In this document: piece after piece, positions 57,355 to 64,000 of the stretch
Numbering within the stretch: position 1 is the stretch's first letter
Layout: the number at the start of each line of letters is the position of its first letter
Assembly (NCBI RefSeq): GCF_001267155.1
Contig: NZ_CP012357.1
Coordinates: 620,001-684,000 of the forward strand
From: Spiroplasma litorale
Lineage (GTDB): Bacteria; Bacillota_I; Bacilli_A; Mycoplasmatales; Mycoplasmataceae
Length of the DNA: 64,000 nt
Direction of reading: 5' to 3'
Notes under the pieces: model-generated
Seen by the model: only the letters and a program-made list of their open reading frames with translations
The model's database searches: none
What the model was told of the DNA's origin: nothing
Translations under genes and position numbers: made by a program

Positions 57355-60300
57355 TATAATTCCCCTTCGTACATATTAATTTCAGATTTTATATTGTTAA
57401 TAAACCTATTTTTAGCTATTTTGTTTTTATCTCATCAATCAGTTGATAATATTCTTAAAAACTTTCATCCTCTATTTTCTAAATATTTTTGTCTATCATA
57501 ATCATTTTGTTTACTAAACACACTACTGTGAAAAGACAATCCATCACATTCGATTGCTAAAACATATTGTTTTTTTAAAAAATCATATATTGCTAAATCA
57601 ATTTTATATCCTGATGCTGGTACTTGTGTATGTAATTTATAACGCTCTTTATTTAATCAACCATTTATTTCATCATAAACTTCAACTTCAAATTCACTAT
57701 CAAATTCCAAGTTATAATCATCAGTTTCTAAATTAAAAAGCTTGGTTTCGTTTTTTAGCATCATTTCAATTTCTTTTTCATGCTTTATTGGATCTCTTAA
57801 TAATTCACAATATTTCAAAAAATCTTTAAAATCAAGCACTCCTTTTTTTTCTGAATTAATAATTGATGAGTTTATAGATTTTATAACATACATTTTTTCT
57901 TTAGCTCTTGATACGGCCACATTCAATCTTTTTTCACCATTAACTTGTGCTAATGGACCAAAATAATTTTTAAATATGTTTGTTTTATCATAAGAAAATC
58001 CTACTGAAAATATTATTATATCCCTTTCATCTCCTTGAACATTTTCAATACTCTTTACAAAAAGTTCTTCTCCATTTTCTTTTTGATACAAATTAAAATA
58101 TAGTTCAGCATTTTTTGAACTTTCTTTTTCTAGTAAATCTAGAATTAATGATTGTTGTTCTGAGTTAAAGGTGATAATTCCAATTGATTTATTTTTTATT
58201 TTTTCATTACTTAATATAAATTTAACTAATTCTAATACTGTATTTGCTTCTTCAATATTAATTCTATTTTCTCTTATTCCGTTTACTTCTATCAACTCTA
58301 TTGGTCATTTAGTGTACTTAACTTGTTTGCTTACTATTAATTTATTTTCATAATATTTAGCATTAGAAAAATCAATTAATTCTTTATTTTTACTTCTATA
58401 ATGATATCTAAGCATTGATGATTTAAACCTTCCTTTAGCAAAATCTAATAAACTTTCAAATTTCATAGCTTCTTTTGCTTCATAATTTATTTGGTTTACA
58501 ACATCTTCATCATCTTCTATATCTTCTAATACATCATTTTTCATTTTAAAAAAACTTGTTGGCGCAAGTTGTTTATCATCCCCTGATATAACATATTTTT
58601 TTGCACGATATAGTATTGGAATACATTTTTCAGTAAATATTTGACTGGCTTCATCAAATATTGCATAATCAAATTCATTTCTTTTTAATGGAATAATTTT
58701 ACAATCAGATAATATCTCAGGAGATCCAATTATTATTGGGAAAAATAATTTAATTAATGGTAGATAGTTTTTAAATAAAGTTGATATTCTCATATTTGTT
58801 TTTGTATTACTTATTTTTCTTCCAAGATCATTAAATAATGTTTTATAGCTTTTTTCTATACCATATATTTCATCTTTGTATACACCAAGTTTAATTTTAT
58901 TTATAATATTATAAAAATAATTATTTATTATATTTTTTTTATTAATATCAACTTTATTTTCAGATAAATTGTTTATTTTTTTATATCAATCATCAGCCAT
59001 AAAATCGAATAAATTTTTATTATTTGTTTTAAAAGAATTACAATATGAAGCAATTAAAACATTATTTGTTAATTCTAAATTTATTCTACTTGTATTTAAT
59101 ATTTTTTTTATAAAATCTATAATTGTTTTAACTTCATAACTTGAATATTTTGATAAAAATTCATTTGATACTGAAATTAATTGTGAACATTGTTCTGTAC
59201 CCAAGAATTGTTTAAATTTTTTTCTATTTCAAATATTTATTTTTGTTTTAATCTTGTTTTTTATTATATAGTTATAAAATAATTCTGGAAGTTGACTATT
59301 TTCATATAGTGCGTCTAAAATAGATTCATTATAAGAATCCTTGTTTAATAATTTATGCAATAAATTTAAATCCATAATTAAATTATTTTTACTCAATAAA
59401 AGCTCTTTTACACCTAAAAATAAGTTAATTTTATCTTTTTTTATTTTTTCAGTAGTTATTTCCTCAAATTTAATTAAATATTTAACAAATGTTAGATATA
59501 ATTTACCCTCATCTTTTTTAAATAATTCTTTATATTTTTTGACTTTATCATAATATCCATCTAATTTAACAGACACTTCATCATTTTTGATTTCATTATT
59601 ATTATAAATTTGTAAGTATTCATTTACATTATTGTATATTTTTTTTATTTTTTCAAATATTATGGCAGCAGAATCGTTATTGTGGAACATTAAAGCAAAG
59701 TTGTTTAAATCATGTAGTTTATCATAAACCACTTTTGAAGCCACTTTTTTTTCAGTTACAAATATTGCTGATTTATTTTTATTTATTATATTTGCTAACA
59801 AATTTACTATTACCTGAGATTTACCAGTTCCAGGTGGACCAAATATAAATGTTGAATTTGATAAAGATTTAATAACTGCATTTTTTTGAGTGAAATCAAG
59901 TGATGAAATATTAACAAAATCTGATTCTTTATAATCAATATCAACATTTTCTAAAATATCATTAGTCTCTTTAAAAATCTCATCTAAAAAACTAATATCT
60001 TCATTTTCTAAGATATTATATGCAGATAATATTGTGCTAGATGCTATATCATATATCCCAAATGAACATACATTTAAACAAAATGCCTGATTAAAGTATT
60101 TATTGTTTTTTTCTTGAAAATTTTTACCCGCTTCATCTCTTTTATATCCTTTAGCGTTTTCAAACTCTAAATTAAAAGTGTTTTCAAAATTTTGTGGATC
60201 AGTTAACCTATAACCAATATCATTGAAATATAATATAAACTTTTCAATTAGAAGTTCTTTATCACTTAATTGTAATTCTCCTAATTCTTGATACTCTCAT

Positions 60301-60824
60301 TTCTTTTTATTTTTTAATGCTAATATATTAAAAATGGAGTTATTTAATATTAATTCATCTTCTATGACTACTTTGTATAATGAACCTCCCATATCTTTTA
60401 TTGCAATTTTTTTCAATATTAATGGGGCTCTAAAGTAATCACCTTCATTTGTTGATGCACAACCTTCCACAAAATACAGACCCATATATAAAACATTAAT
60501 ATTTTTTTCATTTGATTGCATTTTACTCTTTTGGATTATTTTTTTTATATGTTTTGCGTAACTCAATATACCCTTTGGTGTTAAATTTTCATCAGTTACT
60601 TCAATATCATAAAAACTTATAAAAAAAGTTTTAGATTCCAATGCTTTTTTAAGCGAAATTGGGGATTTATCGTTTTGGTTCAATCTTAGCAATTCTAATT
60701 TTTCTAACAATTTAAAATCTATTGTTAAAGCAGATGGCAAAAAACTGTTATAAAATATTCCACTATTTTTATTACTATTTAATAACCTACTTTTAAAATT
60801 TTTTAATAACTCATTACTATCCAT
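57354..60824 (-). CDS. Large SF1 helicase (AAA_11/AAA_12 type) with C-terminal Vsr-like nuclease (1156 aa)
   Basis: Single frame through five TGA Trp codons. The N-terminal ~310 residues are a family-specific region. The helicase has Walker A FGPPGTGKSQ (328-335), Walker B FDEASQ (723-728), ISGDDKQLAPTSF, RYHYRSKNKELI, NVQGDERDIIIFSVGF and RLNVAVSRAKEKMYVI, the order of COG1112-type superfamily-1 enzymes. The last ~100 residues are a PD-(D/E)XK Vsr/DUF559-type domain: KIDLAIYD (Asp1076), LAIECDGLSFHS (Glu1092) and DRQKYLENRGWKFLRILSTDWW. ATG 60824. First gene of a three-gene operon. Similar helicase-nuclease fusions occur in phage defence. Confidence 0.85.
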
Positions 60825-61003
60825 ATCTATCCTTATTCTTATTATGATAATATCAAATTTTATATTTAATATAATAATTGTTTTTTATATTTTAATTAAA
60901 TTTCCATTGTTTAATATTATTATATAACTCTAATTAAAAACTTATAAAATAAGCATTAATACAGTTAATATAATATTTTTTAATTTATTTACTAGATAAC
61001 AAT

Positions 61004-61678
61004 CTATTTTGATTGTTTAATGATTTGTTCTTCTGTGATTTCTAAATCTAAATCTTCAAATATATAATTTTAATAATTAATTGGTGTATTTTCATCATAA
61101 ACACTAATAAAATCATTTTTATACTTATTAGATTTATCAAATATTGAATATGATATGTTTGAGTTTATAAATTTCGAATTGTTTATGTCGGTTTTTTTAA
61201 AATTTATATCTGATAAATTACAATTTTAAAATTTAACATTGTTTAAATTTGAATCCTCGAATATAGAGTTTTTAAAATCACAATTGTAAAAATATATATT
61301 TTCTAAATTACAATTTTTAAAATTTGAGTTTTCAAAATTAGCTTTACGTATAGAGTTTTGGTTTCAATAAAAATCGTTTAAATCTGTTTCATTAACATCA
61401 ACATTAAAGATCTTGCAATTAACAAATAATGAATTTGATAAATCACATAAATCAAAATTAACTTTAAATAGATTAGAACTATTTAACTCAATATACTTTA
61501 AAATATTATCTGTAAAGTTAACTATTTCAATATTACATTTGTTAAATACGGAGCACCTTAGTTTATTATTGTTAAATTCAATTTTTTTAATACTTGAACT
61601 TGTCATTTCTAAGGCATTGAATATATTACTATTAAATTCTGAATTATAATAAATTAAATTATTTCCATTAAAATTTGT
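61004..61678 (-). pseudogene. Truncated pentapeptide-repeat protein
   Basis: The frame has strings of five-residue units with central Phe/Leu (SNFKNCNLENIYFYNCDFKNSIFEDSNL pattern, shown in part), the signature of pentapeptide-repeat proteins with a right-handed beta-helix. Two in-frame TAA (61226-61228 and 61070-61072) interrupt it before TAG at 61004. The 5' end is cut by an IS-B end at ~61675, so no start remains. Such proteins can mimic DNA; the former role here is unknown. Confidence 0.7.
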
Positions 61679-61700
61679 GCTGTAACCTTTTTATGGACAC
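61675..61700. mobile_element. Solo left end of IS-B
   Basis: GTGCTGTAACC followed by TTTTTATGGACAC matches the IS-B terminal repeat (TTTTTCCGGACAC) with two changes. The rest of the element is missing; IS-A copy 3 begins ~20 bases on. It marks a deletion or IS-mediated rearrangement. Confidence 0.65.
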
Positions 61701-61720
61701 TTATGAATAATAACAATTAT

Positions 61721-62982
61721 TGAACATCTAAAATAAAATTGACATTAAAAAGATACTTTCTCCATACGAATTTCGTATGGAGTTTTTTTATGTTTTAATG
61801 AAGGTCTAACATAATTATAAAACTCTATATAGTCTGAGATAATTTTATAAATATTTGAATGATGTAGCTCTTTTACTTTATATGTATATATACATTCATT
61901 TTTAAAAGTTCCAAAAAAAGACTCACAGGCACCATTATCTGGGGGGTTTCCTCTTCTTGACATAGAAATATTTATATTATTATTTTTACATAATCTTTTT
62001 CAAGTTTCATTTGTGTATGGTGCCTCCTGATCTGAATGAATTATTTTTGAAGCACCTATTTTTTTTAATGGCGCTTATTAAATTTGTATGACATAATTTA
62101 TTATTAGGACTAACCGATAACTTTCAATCAATAATTTCTGAATTAAACAAATCCTTTATAACAGATAGATATACGTTTCCATTAATAGTTTTTATATAAG
62201 TTACATCTGTTACTCATTTTTCATTTATATTTTTAGATTTAAAGTTTCTATTTAGTAGATTTTCAAATCTTAATGGACCTGATTTATCATAGTTTGGAAC
62301 TTTCTTTTTCTTTGCTGCTTTTAAACTCATTATTTTCATATATCTATAAACAACTCAAGGGTTTAATCTTTCTTTAAAGTATTTGTTTAAAAATAAAGTT
62401 ATCATATTATAACCATATCTTTTTTTAAACAAGTAAAAAAGGCATCTTATTTTAATTGCTAAAATTCTATTATAATTTTTATATTTTGGTTTTCCATTTT
62501 TGAGTCATTTTAAATATCCATACCTTGAAACTTTTAAATATAAACAAGATAAATTCAAAAAAAACATTTTTTTAACATTAAAAATGGCGAAGTACTTTTC
62601 CTTAGTCGTCTTCGCCAAATGCTTTTTTAAAGCTCGTTCCAGTTTCAAAGCTTTCTTAATTCTTCAATGCTCATATCATCAGGTTTTTTAAAAATTCAAT
62701 CATGAGATTTAAATTTTTTAATATTTCCTTTTGCCTGTGTTCCGCTACCTCATTCAAGGGCTCCTTCACCTTTAACTTTTACCTCTGATTTTCATCTTTT
62801 AATTGTGCTAGTACTAATATCAAACTTTAATGCCGCATTTAAAATACCCATTTTTTTGATTCCTTAATTATATTAAGTTTTTCGTTTTTTGTTCATTGTT
62901 TTGCCATATAAAAAGAACACCTTTCAATAAAATTTTAACAATAAAAGTACTTTTTTACTGTCAATTTTATTTTAGATGTTCA
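61721..62982 (-). mobile_element. IS-A copy 3, degenerate IS3-family element (1262 bp)
   Basis: Both ends are the full TGAACATCTAAAATAAAA repeat. No matching target duplication was found (ATTAT left, TTTAG right), which fits a rearranged site. It separates the pentapeptide remnant from the CRISPR array. Confidence 0.85.
61745..62907 (-). pseudogene. IS-A transposase, several frameshifts
   Basis: Same protein as copy 2 but with a one-base gain near 62055 (ACCTATTTTTTTTAATGG), a one-base loss near 62652 (GCTTTCTTAATTC), a T-run loss near 62850, and substitutions in the RRGN.PDN segment (NPPDN). It cannot make full-length transposase. Confidence 0.75.
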
Positions 62983-63059
62983 TTTAGGACTTTTTAAAAA
63001 AATATTTGCTATGGTATTTACAATTATTTCCTTAAATTTTAATATTAATAATTTTTTTA
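62983..63059. other. Sequence between IS-A copy 3 and the CRISPR array
   Basis: 77 bases of AT-rich DNA. It contains CTATGGTATTTAC, weakly like the complement of the repeat end, but no promoter or clear leader. It is probably the leader-distal flank, because the adjoining repeat is degenerate. Confidence 0.4.
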
Positions 63060-64000
63060 ATTTTATTACTACATAATTTTACAGGGTACCATAACCCATT
63101 AATAAAACTAAACCTTCAAAGTTTGGTTCTACTACTACATAATTTTACAGGGTACCATAACATAATCTCTTTTGCAATAGATAAAGATTTTGTTCTACTA
63201 CTACATAATTTTACAGGGTACCATAACTCTCAAGAAGCTATTTGCTTCATTTTGTTTGTTCTACTACTACATAATTTTACAGGGTACCATAACAACAAAT
63301 TCGAATTACCAAATAATGCAAAAGTTCTACTACTACATAATTTTACAGGGTACCATAACTAACCTCGCTCATATTTATTTGACCAAAAAGTTCTACTACT
63401 ACATAATTTTACAGGGTACCATAACTTAACTCCGTTTGCTCCTACATAATTCAAAGTTCTACTACTACATAATTTTACAGGGTACCATAACACATTGTAA
63501 GTTGGTATCGGGTTTTTATTTGTTCTACTACTACATAATTTTACAGGGTACCATAACTGAATAGATGAATTGACACTGTTGTTGAAAGTTCTACTACTAC
63601 ATAATTTTACAGGGTACCATAACTTCAGTTGAGTCTGGGTCAAGTGTTTCGTCGTTCTACTACTACATAATTTTACAGGGTACCATAACTAATGAAAAGA
63701 AAGGAAAAAGAATAATGACGTTCTACTACTACATAATTTTACAGGGTACCATAACCTGCTATTGTACTTTCAAAACTGTTGACAAGTTCTACTACTACAT
63801 AATTTTACAGGGTACCATAACACCATTTTTGTTTGTGATAACGTGTGATATGTTCTACTACTACATAATTTTACAGGGTACCATAACGTTAATGAACATG
63901 AACTATTAGCATCTTTGGTTCTACTACTACATAATTTTACAGGGTACCATAACGCCTGTTCCTAATGCTAACAAAGTGAACTTGTTCTACTACTACATAA
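63060..64000. CRISPR. CRISPR array: 15 repeats of 36 bp, 14 spacers of 30 bp, continues past the right edge
   Basis: Repeat starts are at 63060, 63126, 63192, 63258, 63324, 63390, 63456, 63522, 63588, 63654, 63720, 63786, 63852, 63918 and 63984 (truncated): exact 66-base period. The repeat begins GTTCTACTACTACAT and ends CAGGGTACCATAAC; 36 bases with GTT/AAC ends fits type II (Cas9) arrays of Mollicutes. The first repeat differs at positions 1, 4 and 7, which marks the leader-distal end if convention holds, so the leader and cas genes should lie to the right. Transcription direction is uncertain. The open frames that appear here merely translate repeats. Confidence 0.95.

Noticed and set aside
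62998-63035. Possible tracrRNA anti-repeat near CTATGGTATTTAC
   Set aside because: Only about seven bases match the complement of the repeat end, too few for an anti-repeat, and no terminator follows.
63123-63909. Open frames with repeated LLLHNFTGYHN or YYYIILQGTIT segments
   Set aside because: They are translations of the CRISPR repeat in different frames; the 66-base period keeps the frame open.

Overview
The window is AT-rich DNA of a wall-less bacterium (Mollicutes) that reads TGA as tryptophan. Nearly every long gene joins into one frame only when in-frame TGA is translated. The M-K-K-start lipoproteins ending in (V/I)SCG-type lipoboxes, the PTS and ABC sugar uptake, the PnuC transporter and the IS3-type elements point to the Spiroplasma/Mesoplasma/Entomoplasma group. 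That placement is an inference. Most genes lie on the minus strand. No tRNA or rRNA was recognised.

Layout. 1-4221: a CUT2 (ribose/galactose-type) ABC sugar importer, with ATPase, permease and a binding lipoprotein cut by the left edge. 4388-7571: a decayed ABC exporter split by IS3-type element B. 7714-10883: an Ig-like lipoprotein and a divergent MATE exporter, then IS3-type element A (copy 1). 12249-16939: a beta-glucoside module (RpiR regulator, PTS EIIABC, GH1 phospho-beta-glucosidase). 17036-20723: a decayed Ig-like surface protein, a lipoprotein and a small membrane protein. 20739-23342: an ADP-ribosylglycohydrolase / PfkB kinase / PnuC operon. 23423-29927: a lactose/cellobiose-type PTS operon carrying glycosylasparaginase, M17 aminopeptidase and a DUF3284 protein, next to an RpiR regulator. 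30504-34285: a TauE/SafE transporter and a DUF3137 gene cut by element A (copy 2). 34370-37075: three lipoproteins. 37328-39088: an unrecognised 586-residue protein. 39250-44775: an alpha-glucoside module (GntR regulator, GH31, PTS EIIABC). 44824-45915: a PAP2 phosphatase.

From 46 kb to the right edge the content changes to genome defence. There is an operon of N6-adenine methyltransferase, a probable PD-(D/E)XK protein and an AIPR-family protein. Divergent from it is a GIY-YIG/DUF2075 helicase. Then comes an operon of a large SF1 helicase with a Vsr-like nuclease tail, a small membrane-anchored protein and a PLD-helicase (one frameshift). A broken pentapeptide-repeat gene and IS remnants follow. 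The window ends in a CRISPR array of 36-base repeats with uniform 30-base spacers. No cas gene lies inside the window.

The most interesting candidates are the helicase-Vsr / membrane protein / PLD-helicase operon, the methyltransferase/nuclease/AIPR operon, the PTS operon that may feed a glycosylasparaginase, and the coiled-coil tails shared by several sugar transporters. Many frameshifts sit in A or T runs, so some apparent pseudogenes could be sequencing errors or phase-variable genes. Reading the raw data would settle this.
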